Shown here one piece after another: positions 11,004-21,453 of a DNA stretch of 64,000 bases. Source of the stretch: Volutella citrinella (taxonomy: Eukaryota > Ascomycota > Sordariomycetes > Hypocreales > Nectriaceae); the NCBI GenBank assembly GCA_034401135.1, contig JAWZSP010000005.1, positions 248,001 through 312,000 on the forward strand, in the 5' to 3' direction. How positions within the stretch are numbered: the first letter of the stretch is position 1; each line of letters begins with the position of its first letter. The notes under the pieces were generated by a model. It was given only the letters and a program-made list of their open reading frames with translations, made no database searches and was not told where the DNA came from. The position numbers were made by a program, and so were the translations under genes.

Positions 11004-11483
11004 TCATTTACCTCCCCTGAGCCGATGCAGTTCACGAATCTCGTCGGCTAGCTCCAGTGCTGGTCCATCCACACGCAAGCCGGGTGCAATGTGATTAATC
11101 GGATGCATCACAACCGGGGTAGGCTTCAATCCAAACTCGGCTCTCCATTGTGAGTACTGGGCAGCCGAGGCGACGTAGACGATCCGTCCCAGGCCTGCGT
11201 ATGCGTGTGTCGCTGCGCACATAGGGCAATGTTCGCCAGAGGTGTAGACGGTCGCCGAGGCGCGCTCAGAAGGGGATAAGTTCTTTTGGGCCCACACCGC
11301 GAGAGTGAACTCCGGGTGCAGTGTAACATCGTCCTCTGTTGTCACCCGATTCTGGTCTTCTTTGATGATGTTGCCAGATGCATCGACGAGTAGCGATCCA
11401 AACGGTGAGTTTCCGGCCTCGAGCGCATTGCTAGCCAGCACGAGGCACCGGCGCAAAAAGACCACGTCGGTTTCTGAGAGCAT
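11004..11483 (-). CDS. Cytidine/deoxycytidylate deaminase-fold protein (guanine/tRNA-adenosine deaminase type)
   Basis: Single exon, 159 aa. The zinc site is read as HPEF (His ligand plus catalytic Glu, with Pro where many members have Ala) and EHCPMCAATHAY (the PCxxC-type Cys pair, here with the order C-P-M-C). The start of the fold (FLRRCLVLASNALEAGNSPFGSLLVDASGNII) is typical of small nucleobase deaminases. Reactions in this family remove an amino group from guanine, cytosine or wobble adenosine. The length fits a stand-alone nucleobase deaminase rather than a bipartite fungal Tad2/Tad3. It sits upstream of no obvious operon-like partner. The substrate is not determined. Confidence 0.88.
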   Translation of the reverse strand: MLSETDVVFLRRCLVLASNALEAGNSPFGSLLVDASGNIIKEDQNRVTTEDDVTLHPEFTLAVWAQKNLSPSERASATVYTSGEHCPMCAATHAYAGLGRIVYVASAAQYSQWRAEFGLKPTPVVMHPINHIAPGLRVDGPALELADEIRELHRLRGGK

Positions 11484-11963
11484 TTTTGCAGGTTTTTGGG
11501 GTTTCGTTGGATTTATTCACAGACTTGAAGTAAATAAGAGGGGTCCTGATAATGGCGGGGCAGAATGCATCATGATAAGAGATGACGCAGAGGGGCCTAC
11601 TTGAGAATGAAAACAGTAAGCGGACAGATGTGGCAGAATGAGTGGGCTGTACTAAGTTCGCCCGACCCCACCAATATGGCGTTCGTTATAGCTGCTTTAG
11701 GGGTAGGGGAGCCTTGCGTGGATCGGCACGTAGCTGGACATCGGTTAATTAGAACGCAAGCGAATAACTGAGGGCCAAAGGCAGAATGTCCTTAGACTAC
11801 TGGACATGAGATGTAACACACAGCTGAGTACCAAAGAGTGATTGATCGATCAAAATTTATTCCCGTACGTAGCTAAAAGACATTGAACCGGATAGGCCAG
11901 CCCATCCGAGGTTCCTATTTTACCGCCTCGACGGCGCGTTCCGTCTGCTTCACCTCAAGAAGA
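11484..11963. other. Intergenic between deaminase and cutinase
   Basis: The deaminase promoter and the cutinase 3' flank. Nothing else seen. Confidence 0.6.
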
Positions 11964-12763
11964 CTAGGCACCTCCAACCTTGGCGACCTGCTGGATCAAG
12001 AACTCGGGGGCAGCACCGGAAGCATCGCTCTGGTACGCGAGATGAGGAGCGGCCACGATCAACGAGCCGGTGCAGACCAGGTCACCGACGTTGCAGAACA
12101 CCTTGGTCCTGTCTGCGGGATACTCGGGGATCTGGCCCCGGTTCTGCTGGTTCTTAGTGTACCCAAAGAGCACAGTGCCGGCAACCTTGTCGCGAATAGC
12201 GGGGTCGAGGTCTTCGATACTGGCAGCGGCCAGCGCAGCGCCCTGGCTGTATCCACCAGCAATGATGGTTGCGTCCGGACACTTCTCGTTGGCCTGCTGG
12301 AAGAGATCCAGCATCTCCCGTATGGCAGCGGCGGAGGTGCCCCTGGGGAGGGCGTTGTCGCCGAGCTACCAGCCAGTTAGTCTCAATGGGTGGCAATGTG
12401 GAGTTTAGGTGAATTACCGTAGCTCGATACGCTCCGCCAACTCCTTGGATCCAGACCCCGTCCTTGCCGAATTTATCCTCGAGCTTGCTGGCAACTCGGG
12501 GACCAAGAGTTCCCTATATCGTTCCAAGATTAGTGGCCGCTCTGCCAAGTCCTCGAACAGATAAGCGAACGTACCAGGTTGCCCGTCTCAGTAGAGCCAC
12601 GAGCGAAAATGAAGATGACACCTGCGCAAGAGGCGCTGTTGCCATCGGTCAGGTCGTTGCGAGTGCCACTGCCAAGTTGGCGGACCTCGATATCAGAGCT
12701 CGAGGAAGCTGGCAGAGCAGAGGCCGTGGCGGCGAGGAGAGAGGCGATGGCGAGAAACTTCAT
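11964..12763 (-). CDS. Cutinase (secreted alpha/beta hydrolase), 3 exons
   Basis: Model: complement(join(11964..12365, 12418..12513, 12575..12763)), 228 aa, the usual cutinase size. The signal peptide is [16 protein letters not shown], followed by a short propeptide (EVRQLGS). Family landmarks are [12 protein letters not shown] around the oxyanion hole, GYSQG with Ser135, GDLVC with Asp190 between the conserved Cys pair, and PHLAY with His203. The Ser/Asp/His triad and the four Cys of the two disulfides are present. The introns are 61 and 52 nt, both phase 0. The enzyme hydrolyses cutin or other long-chain polyesters outside the cell. The upstream region holds a CCTCGG site (see 12946). Confidence 0.95.
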
Positions 12764-14392
12764 GGTGAACCGTGTTGGATTGTTGGATGATACTGGAAGA
12801 AAGGAATGAATGTTGATTGAAAGGGAGATGTGCGTACTGATGCTGATGCTGGCTTGATTAACTGGCTGGTCGTCTGATGCTTGATACTTATAGACAACCT
12901 GGAATCGAGTGAATCTGGTGTAGAATCATTAGAAAAGAAAACGAGCCTCGGCTCAGATCTGCGATGGGCCAAAATTCAATGAAAGGAGGCCCATCCCATT
13001 GGTGCTGGCTGTCTTGGCCGTCTCGGATTTTGCTCATTCTCGTGAAGCACCACCATTTTGGGAATCGCCAGACCCCGCCCTGTGGGCTGATGCACCTTGT
13101 CCGCTTCATGCCTGCTTTGACATGGCCCGGAGCCGACATCTTTTCAACTAAGCCCGTCCCTAGGCCGCCTCTGCCGATCCATCAGGACTTAGGGTCTCCC
13201 CGCCTACTATTGCGGTGGGTGCTCGGGCCCAAGTTTCAGCTCTACGCGAAACAAGATGCGTTACCGAGCCTGTGGGCAGGACAGGCGCGATGCCTATTCC
13301 AGAAGACTTTGCGAAGGGAACAGCTCATATTGGGGGAGACGCACAGACGGCGCCCCTGCGCTATGGGAAACAAGACCCCACAGGGCGCCACACTCAACCC
13401 CATCCAGGACCAAAACGAACAATCGCCTGAAAGTTGCTGTTCAGGGCGCTGGGATGGCCTGGTGCCCATCGCCTCCCTAAGCCCTGTCACCGTTGCGCGT
13501 CATCGGAGGAGGATTGAGCTTGTTACCGTTACCGAACCTCGGCTCGCGAGAGGGGCTCTCAAGCACTGCCTGAGATGGGCATAAACTGAAACGGGCTGAA
13601 AGCGCTACTGCGCTCAAATGGACTCAAGAAGCAGACGCACGACTTTAAAATTCTAAAATCCATGCCACTCTCCTGCTTTGGTCTCCGATTGGCGGATCTT
13701 TTTTTGGATGCTAGAATCTGAGCCAATCGCATCAATGTTCTGGTTGCTGATTCCTGTGTTTTTGCAGGTTCCCGTGTATATCAGAATGCAGCGAAGATGT
13801 CCTTGAACCACAGAGACGTGTGGTCTGTTAATTCCACTCATTGGAATGGAATGAATGTTGAATGATAGGGACATGATGCCATGATGTCCCCTGCCGAGTC
13901 ACGTAGCGTGCTGTGCAAATGCAAAATGCCGACGCGGCCGTTGATTCTTTCCTCCACCGCTTCAACTAGACGGATCAGGTTACCCGTATGCACTGTGAAA
14001 TATCAACGAATATATCACTTCCAGAGTTGGGCATTCTGCTTATCAAGTGAAGAGCTGGGTCAATGAGAGTACTGGACGAGTTATTCATGAGTGCGAAAAG
14101 CCTGTGGATCAAGACCGGGAAAAACTATTGTAAATATCTAGTTAGATGCTGAGTTATAAGGTAGCAACGACAGCAGGAAGCACGGTGCCCGCCGTGCTCA
14201 GTACTACCGTTGCATGAGACGCAAAAAAACAATTTATAATCTAAGTTGTAGCTCTAATTTAGACGCTATTAGCTGGTAAGTGCATGGCTGGGGCGCGGAA
14301 TGGCGTGCGATGTCTCTTCAACGCAACCCGTCTCCTCGTGCAATGCTTCAGGCACATCTGATCGTCTAGCTCATGCTGGACATACGTCTTGT
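12764..14392. other. Intergenic, cutinase promoter and flank
   Basis: A 1.63-kb stretch with the cutinase promoter (TATA-like TATAAG on the minus strand near 12885; CCTCGG at 12946 and 13537). A 206-codon open frame at 12964-13584 lacks any domain or splice logic and was not accepted. The part near 14.1-14.4 kb is AT-rich. Confidence 0.5.
12946..12951 (+). promoter_or_regulatory. CCTCGG element upstream of cutinase (candidate FarA/CTF1 site)
   Basis: CCTCGG lies 183 bp upstream of the cutinase ATG, inside an imperfect palindrome (GAGCCTCGGCTC). CCTCGG is the known core recognised by FarA/FarB-type Zn2Cys6 regulators, the family to which CTF1 belongs. A second CCTCGG is at 13537-13542. Binding is inferred; a 6-mer alone is weak evidence. 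Confidence 0.45.
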
Positions 14393-15725
14393 CTAGACAT
14401 ATATGTAACAAAATGGGCCATCAATCTGTGACACGACGTCGCCAAGCCGCTGGTCAGGCGATAAGATGCTAAACGGCAACATCGTGTCGAGGGTGACCTT
14501 TTCGCCCATCGGATCTGAGGACCAAGTCAGTACTGAACAACCGCATTCAAAGAGGGCAGAACCACTTAATATTACCTTGCGAAACTGTTCCCCACGTCTG
14601 ATTGATACGTTTTTCAGGCTCCAGGCTCTGCCACAGGGACCACACACGATCAATCATGCCATGGTGGAGGTAGAAGACGGGGTCGACGGAGCTTGCGTAC
14701 TGGTCAGGCATGTTGCCGCCGACCCCATAGTGGCCGCCTGCATGAAGGCCGTTTAAGCTTTCTAGTTGAAGGTCAAATGATTTGATGTCGCCATGCAGGC
14801 TGGTAGCGTTGACGACGTCTGTGGGTTTCGTGTTTTGACTCCATTCGGCGGAGATGTCGCGGACGAGGCATCGCGGGTTATACTCGAAGCCTTTGCCGGG
14901 GCCCATCGGCATGACAGCCACAGGACCCAGGTGGACTGTCAGGTTGGCAAAAGGTCCTGAGTGGACGCAGCCACCACCGGTGCCGGGTTTCAGAATGCGG
15001 CCGACGCCCAGCTCAGGCGCAGAGTTGTTGGTGCCAGGGTGAGGAATGGACTCGCCGTTGCTGCCCATTGACCACGGCGAGCCGTCAAAGACGGTCGACT
15101 TGCGAAAGTCGTCCCAAGAAAGCGACCAGTCCCAGTATGGCTGTGCCCCAGTGTAGCCAGCCTCGTCTCGCAGAGCACGCTCGTACAGCCAGACATAGTA
15201 ACGGTGCCAGAAGAGAAATTGGCCCTGAGAGCAGCGTATGGTCAGCCTTTAGTAATATGTAGCCTCGATGGTATCTGGGCTCGGGACTAATACGTGGTGT
15301 TCTTACGGTGTGGTGGATTTTAGGCGCTTGTTGCATGTGCACCGCGGCGAAGTCATCATAGCGACTGCGTGCTCCAGGTACTGTGACTGGGTCGCTTCGA
15401 GGGGGTAGACTCATGAGCTTCTTAACGGCGCGGATGTACTCGGATCTTTCGTCCTTGGAGAGCGAGCCCCTATGACTAGGTGAATCTTTGTGCTTCGTCA
15501 TGACAGATGATGTCCGTACCATTCTCTCCGGTACAAGACTTTGTCCGGCGTACAGCCATGATCTCGCTTGTGTAGGATATTATCCAGGTAGGTATTGTGC
15601 TCACGCTGCCAGCGCTCTATTTGGTGGGATGCTGCTCTCTGTTCGTCAAGCGGATATTCATTATCAATAATAGGGGCCGCCACGCAAAAGCCAGGAAGGA
15701 GAACGGAAAGCAGGGAAATCTTCAT
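14393..15725 (-). CDS. Secreted tyrosinase / catechol-oxidase family protein, 4 exons
   Basis: Model: complement(join(14393..14514, 14576..15224, 15307..15469, 15520..15725)), 379 aa. The signal peptide is MKISLLSVLLPGFCVAA. CuA ligands lie in AAVHMQQAP (His113), KIHHTG (His121/122) and FLFWHRYYVWLYE (His130). CuB ligands lie in GLHAGGHYGV (His284, His288) and DPVFYLHHGMIDRVW (His310/311). All six expected histidines are present. Four NxT/NxS sequons occur. At about 380 aa it matches the short secreted fungal tyrosinase class, which lacks the long C-terminal cap of cytosolic enzymes. It would oxidise phenols or catechols with O2. The start at 15725 was chosen because it gives the signal peptide. 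Confidence 0.92.
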
Positions 15726-16774
15726 CTCGGGCACCGGGAGCGAACGACGTGATGCTGAACAAAAGTATGCCGACTTGTGCAGGTGAAAGGGACACTGGTT
15801 TTGTATAATCAAGCTCCGCGCCAACAACAGCCACCAGAAGTCCGGGCCCAGATAGCCCCCAGCCTCGTGGCGTCGATATGATCCTTCCTTGTCTCGCGGG
15901 CATCAAACGTGGGGCACCCCGATAGCCATTACAGCCATCGCGGAGAGGGCGAGCGCCCACGAGCCGTATAGCGCGGCTAGAAGTACTCTTCACAGCTTAC
16001 AAAATGCGTCCAGTTTACCCAGCAGGAAGACGAAAAGGCCCGATGCCCGGAAAATCCCTAGACCTGAACGAGTTGCAACGCGCCAACGGCGGCGTGTCCA
16101 ACAGTCGTTGGGTGATGAGCCCTTGGTCCTAGCGGCTGAGTAATGGACTACAGGACAGGAACTCGGTCGAGTTAGCTGCTGCCTTGGGCTCGGGCGTCGA
16201 CTCGGGCGTTGGGATCGCCATTGTGCAGCTGACAAAGGGAGTGGCGTTCTGCGGGGGCCGGCCCCCGAGGATCTAAGCAGTGCAGTGGGGGTATTCAGCC
16301 ACGGACGAGCCGATCATAGACTTACATAGAGTACGGAAGCCAAACACGTCATCCCGAAGTAGGATCAGGTGCCGCTATGCACCGCACATTTGAAACGCGC
16401 CATTCTTCATCTAGCCCATCATCCCATGATACGCCGTCACACTGCTATGCTACTGGGCGGCCTAACAACCGCGGGGTCAGTCGGTTCTCGCGGCACTCAA
16501 ACTCCCGGGGGATCATTACGACTCGCTTGCCCGTATGTCATGCAGCACTAGTTTATTTGGCAGAATCTAGGTTCAAGTTGGCTCCGGGCAAAAGCGTTGC
16601 GCTACAAAGCGGGCGCCACGCAGCACGTGTTGTCAGCAGCCTTATGCCCAGTGCAGAAGGGTGCAGTGATTTGTAAAGAGTCCTAGCAGACTTGTCAATC
16701 GAATGATCGATTGTTTTAGTCACAAATGCCTCTCTCCCCAGGTACGCACTAGTCTGCTGTCAGACAACCGGCAG
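15726..16774. other. Intergenic between tyrosinase and IDO-like gene
   Basis: 1.05 kb with the tyrosinase promoter. No gene supported. Confidence 0.55.
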
Positions 16775-18389
16775 CTATGCCACAACGACAGGCTCCTCCT
16801 GGCTACTTCCTCCATGGAGTCTCAGAAGCCTACTACTCAAATCATTGGTTTTATTCAGCTCGCCCACCAGTATACCTTCCAACATTCGCAGTGCTGCTTC
16901 CTTTTCAAAGTCCAGACAGCCTTTGCCGGCCGTCATAACGACCCTCTCTGGAGCTGGCTGAGCAAGATACGGCATGACTCTTTTTTTGTGTGACGATCGC
17001 CATATCTGTATCCATGTTAGACCTACGCTTATCGGGACTGGGTACATGCCTTGATGAGGTTGACGATCTTTTGGGACGCGTTAATGAGGTTTTTATCGCC
17101 TTCCCCGTGTAGCCTTTTCACAACTGAGTGCTTCCTCAGGACAGCAAATAGGTTGCGCTGGCTTTGGGGAATGCTCCTCTGAAGACCCTCGCGATTGAGG
17201 TATTGATCCATCCCTAGGAAAGCATCTAGTGCCATGAATATAGTGACTTGGCTTCCGGAAAGGCCGTCAAATTTAACGAATTTTCCATCAATCATCCGAC
17301 CGCAGTCCCAACCCTGAAATCCCTGGCAGTAACTGAGCCAGACGGACTTAGCAACCCGGAGATCAGTAAAGCTCTGACCCCAGAACTTAAGCAGGTCGCG
17401 GAGCTGGTTTGCAATATTCTCTAGGTGTTCTCCACATATTGCTAGCTTATTATCGTCGTATGCAATAATGGCTCGGATCATCTCCATATAGATCGGAGCG
17501 CCCTAATAGCAAAGTCAGCTCTCTTCCCAGGTTTCACAACAAGGGTTGATCACGTACCATCGACTCTAGGTCCCAGACGAGCCGAAAAAAGGCCTCCTCA
17601 GTAGACGTTACCTTCTCAGAGATGTCAAGGTTGATTCTGTATGCCCTCTCGCCATTTTGGCCGTAATTGAGGAGCACATTCGAGGTGTTGTTACCACTAT
17701 CTCCAATCAGGCCAAAATGTCGTTGGAGAAATACCCATGGAATATCGAGCTCGGCAGGAAAGTCGATAACTTTCTCCGCCTGGGCGACTTTGACAACTGG
17801 AATAGTGGCCCATCTATAAGGTGCTAGTCAGAAACGCTTTAAAATAACAGGCAAAGGAGGGAGGGGTATCGAACCGATAAGCGTGTCGACTCACGCCCAT
17901 ACATGCGTAGAACCCATTATAAGCCTGACGGGAGCAGACATCCCAGTATCCCGCCTCTGCACGAGTAAGGATGCTCTCAACCTCGGTGAGATTGACACGA
18001 TCAGCAAGGAGCTTCCTCATGAGCCCACGGAACCTTTTGCACTTTTTGATATTGACTTCATCATCCAGAGAAGGCTCAGCAGTCGAAAGCAGTGGAAGCA
18101 TCTCCAGGTAGATGTCGTGGTAGGGCCGCAGGGCCGCAGGCCAATGCCCATCGTTATAGGTAGCCCTCGGAGGCCAGCTACCCGCTCCATCGTCTCTGAC
18201 GAGTTCTAGAAAAACTTTAGCAGTTTCATGACGCTCTGCAAGTTCTTCCAGGCATTGTTGTGGAGTCACAGATGCTTCCTTGGGCATGGACTTAGCATAT
18301 CGCAGCATCCGATAGAGAAAGAGGCCGGACAGGACAAGAACAATGAATGGACCTGTTTCCCAATGCATAGTTGCCAAGTAAGCTTGCAT
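16775..18389 (-). CDS. Indoleamine 2,3-dioxygenase / PrnB-like heme protein with N-terminal membrane anchor, 4 exons
   Basis: Model: complement(join(16775..17005, 17050..17502, 17558..17813, 17875..18389)), 484 aa. The N-terminus has a membrane segment (FIVLVLSGLFLYRML). The central region contains HAYRWATIPVVKVAQAEK and FDGLSGSQVTIFMALDAFLG, which aligns in style with the GGSAxQSS..DxxLG motif of IDO. LQRSIPQSQRNLFAVL follows, and then WRSSHKKRVMPYL, where the His sits where IDO has its proximal heme ligand (SYH). Joining the last exon needs a GC-AG intron (17006-17049). Without it the protein would stop at 17029, before that His. Known relatives are tryptophan-cleaving IDO and PrnB, which rearranges 7-chlorotryptophan. 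The substrate is unknown. The gene lies head-to-tail upstream of the tyrosinase. Confidence 0.78.
17006..17049 (-). other. GC-AG intron before the heme-ligand exon
   Basis: A 44-nt intron, GCATGT...TCTAACAT...ACAG, with exon AAG before the donor and a perfect CTAAC branch site. It keeps phase 0 and gives the same residue count as IDO between the preceding helix and the SxH ligand. Retention would truncate the protein ahead of the ligand. Confidence 0.65.
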
Positions 18390-19789
18390 TTTCGACTCTC
18401 AGTAAGTAAAGATTTGTGAGATGAAGCAGTGTTCAATAGAACATTGTTTCGAAAAGTTTCATCTTTTCCCAAGTTAAATATAAACATTGAGGCCCTTGAT
18501 ATTCCTCCCCCTTTTCCTACCTTGTCTGCCCTCCTTGCTTTTTAGCGAGGCATTTTGTTCGTAACGAGGTGTTTTGGCTTTCCCATCCTCCTTATAATCA
18601 ACGGGCAGTGGCGGCTGGGATCACTCTCCTCTAATATTTCAGCCCCAAGGCCACTAGCGATATGATAGGCCGATGATTGCTACAGAAGCAGAGGCCGTGG
18701 AGTGAGGTCATCGAGGCCCATCCACCCAGGATTATCCTCGTCAGCCTGCATCATGCCGGCTCGGTTCAGCCTGGGCGAAAACGGGAGTGTGCCCGGAAGC
18801 AGCCGGAAAACGAGGCACGTGCCACGAGGGCAGTTGCTAAGGCCCGGCAGGAACAGGCAACGCAGGCTCGGGCAAAGGGCTCAAGAGCTTGAGGAAGCTG
18901 AAGAGCTTGAGGAAGCTGAAGAGCTTGAGGAAGCTACAGAGCTTTAGCTTGTGGAAGCTATGGGGAGAGCTTGAGGGAGCTAAGGAGCTGCCCTCGTAGT
19001 CGTCATCATAGTAGGGCACCTTCTTGATCTGGAATAGTATGATCATATCAGCGAATAGAAATCCATGTTTATCCGGGATTATTGCGCGCTAGTATGGGAG
19101 GTCCAGACTCAGAGGACCCAAGCCGTGAGTGTTTGACGCAAGGGTACCCCTCTTAACTCATCAACCTCCCACCAGCTCGCGCTATTACTGCCGCAACACC
19201 GCATGAATCTGGGGAAAAAGCTGGCGGGGCAATGGCTTGGAAAGATCTAGTCGACGTAGATCTTCTTAAGGCGGGCGGGAAGGAGCGCAAGAGCTCGGAC
19301 TAATTATACAGGATCCAACTCACCAGCCGGGCCGCCCGGGCGGAACACGCCATGCCATCACTCAGGTCCACGTCACTATCAAGTCCCCAGACACATAGTC
19401 GCAAGGAGATGACATCATTGTATTACAGCCACTGTTATTACCCACGACGCATGGACATTGTTCGCACATCTAGCACGGTGAAGCCTTGGCCGGGCCAACA
19501 CCGCGGCGGCGGCAGCAGCAGCAGCCATCATGCGCGATCAAGGGCGATTCATTACGCCCGGCCTTGCAATGCAGCACTTGACGCCGCTTCCAAGTACGGA
19601 CCGTCTCCCAGTCACTCCAAAAGCCGTGCTACAGAGGCTAGACACGCAACGCAGCAGCCAGACACGGACAGAGCCGCTAGTCAGGGCGTCGTGGAGTCTA
19701 AAATATGGACCTCTCCTTCCGAGCCTCTACACTCTCAAGCTGCTGGCACACGAACGCTTGAGACCAAGGCGACGCTCCTGCGGGGGTGC
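18390..19789. other. Gene-free stretch with minisatellite
   Basis: 1.4 kb with no supported gene. It contains the minisatellite at 18885-18990. A frame around 18.68-18.95 kb is rich in Arg, Glu and Ala, but I cannot assign it. Confidence 0.5.
18885..18990 (+). repeat. 18-bp minisatellite
   Basis: Three near-perfect tandem copies of an 18-bp unit (GAGCTTGAGGAAGCTGAA) at 18885-18938, then two decayed copies to 18990. On the plus strand it would encode a Glu/Leu-rich repeat (ELEEAE), but no gene around it is supported. Confidence 0.85.
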
Positions 19790-20794
19790 GATCCGGCGTT
19801 TGAAGTTACGTGGGAGAATAATATGTCCGACACACCAGAGCAATGGCCAGCGTGGTATTGTGGCATTTGCGTGGCATCCATCTCGTTTGCCACTCTTGTA
19901 GTGTAGATTGAGCCCTCGAAACGAAAATCGCATTCACTAAAGCGGTGTTGTAACATTGCTGTAACTCGTTTAGGATCATGGCGTCGACTGCATATGCCAT
20001 TGTCATTCCAGGAATGGCGAAAGACTTCAACATTCACAATAAAACACTATTGATACTCGGCGTCTCGACATACATGTTCGGCCTTGCCATGGGACCCCTC
20101 GTCCTAGATCCGCTAAGCTAGATGTATGGTCGGCGTCCAGTGTACATCGTATCGCTCTTCTTGTTCTCGGTCTTCCTCATTCCCTCAGCGATAACCCCAA
20201 ATCTGGCCACTATCCTCATTACGAGATTCATGGCCGCCTTCATGGGCTCAATTGTAATATCTGCGGCAGCCGGAACATTGAACGATCTTGCCGAAGAGAC
20301 GTCGAGAAGCGTCCATCTTTTAGTCTGGATTGTCAGGGCACTCCATCCAAGCGAAGCCAAGGAGAGTCCGGACATCATGCTACCAGTCATCATCATGGCA
20401 AGCATTCTTCTCGCGCTTGGTTAGCTTCTCTTTGCTGTCTCAGCGGCACCGCCAAACAGTCCAGTCGTGTCTATCCTGGCAGGAGTGCCATTGGGGATTT
20501 GATATATATGGGTGTTTGTCTACGTAGCCAACTACCTCACTGCATCGTACGGTCAACATGTCTCAAGCGCACTCGCCGGTCATGCGTCTGTGCGATATAT
20601 CTGCGCCGGCGCCTTGCCCCTACTCGCACCGGTTTTGTATGATCGGCTCGGGCCGTTGAGTGTTGGATTGATGTTCGTGGCTGTATTTGGCTCTTGTAGC
20701 CGTCCCGGTGATATTCCTAAAATGGGATAACAAGCTCAAGGCAAGGAGCCGGCTGATAGGCGGCAATGAAATCTACAAGGAACCTGTGAGTTGA
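19790..20794 (+). pseudogene. Broken DHA1-type MFS transporter
   Basis: The remnants line up with a multidrug MFS protein. They are an N-terminal cytosolic/TM1 piece (WPAWYCGICVASISFATLVV), a likely intron, MASTAYAIVIPGMAKDFNI, the TM2-TM3 loop ending LS-stop-MYGRRPVYIV (a TAG in the place of the usual Glu), and RFMAAFMGS. Then comes an abrupt jump to SPDIMLPVIIMASILLALG, which removes the middle of the protein. After that are a stop, PNSPVVSILAGVPLGI, another stop, YIWVFVYVANYLTASYG, and a C-terminal part that needs a frameshift near 20695 to reach FLKWDNKLKARSRLIGG. At least three stops, one frameshift and one internal deletion make it non-functional. Confidence 0.85.
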
Positions 20795-21453
20795 ATGCGG
20801 GCCGTAGGGACTTGTGGAAGATATATTTACACAATGATAGACTTTGCCACATCTTTGGCCTTGGTTTGGGTAAGCTACGCCACAAACCACTTGACCGAGG
20901 TTATCGTCTGGAGCCCGGACCGGCCGGACCGGCGGGCGAAGGGTTGTAGGGTAGGTAATAGCCGATGCACGACAAACCAACTAACCGCATTATCGGTACA
21001 GTACCATGCTGATGACAGAAGATCCCACCCACTACAATTGCGATGCCCAATGCGGTTACTTCCTCTGGTCCTTTGCATTCCGGCTAGATTCGTTGTCGTA
21101 GCGCGTGGTATCATTTGCGATTCCTATCTCAGGTACAACAGAACTGATTCTGCCATGATATCGTGCACCCAACCGAACTGACGCAAAACAAGCAGCCAAT
21201 CCTAAACCACTGGCGAGCCAAATTGACCACTGAATAATGATGTGAATAATTCCGTAGGCGGCTCTTGCGGGGAAGTGGATCTGGGGACACGATTGATGCT
21301 GATTGTTGGTTTACCGTTTGGCCGGCATCAAACGCGAACCCCGCCGCTTGTCCCGTTTAGGGTGCCTTGCTTCGGCTTTCGCCAGCGACAGGGGTGCTTT
21401 TCCTCCACCAAACTCCCCCCGACTCGGATATTCCGCTTCTCAGCCTGCTCGGG
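20795..21453. promoter_or_regulatory. Upstream region of Zn2Cys6 gene with CGG-rich dyad
   Basis: Holds the 18-bp dyad at 20915-20932 and no gene. Confidence 0.5.
20915..20932 (+). promoter_or_regulatory. 18-bp CCGGACC-type dyad, copy A
   Basis: Two 9-bp units CCGGACCGG in tandem, 522 bp upstream of the Zn2Cys6 gene starting at 21454. The exact reverse complement occurs at 26630-26647. CGG triplets in direct or everted arrangement are typical half-sites of Zn2Cys6 proteins. Confidence 0.55.

Noticed and set aside
12964..13584. A 206-codon plus-strand frame in the cutinase upstream region
   Set aside because: No domain, no homology-like motifs, Pro/Arg/Leu-rich composition, and competing frames of similar quality.
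16775..17047. A separate small minus-strand gene downstream of the IDO-like gene
   Set aside because: The segment continues the IDO-like fold (WRSSHKKRVMPYL) and is better explained as the last exon after a GC-AG intron.
18677..18947. Arg/Glu-rich frame before the minisatellite as a transposase remnant
   Set aside because: The composition is suggestive, but I could not identify any catalytic or DNA-binding motif.
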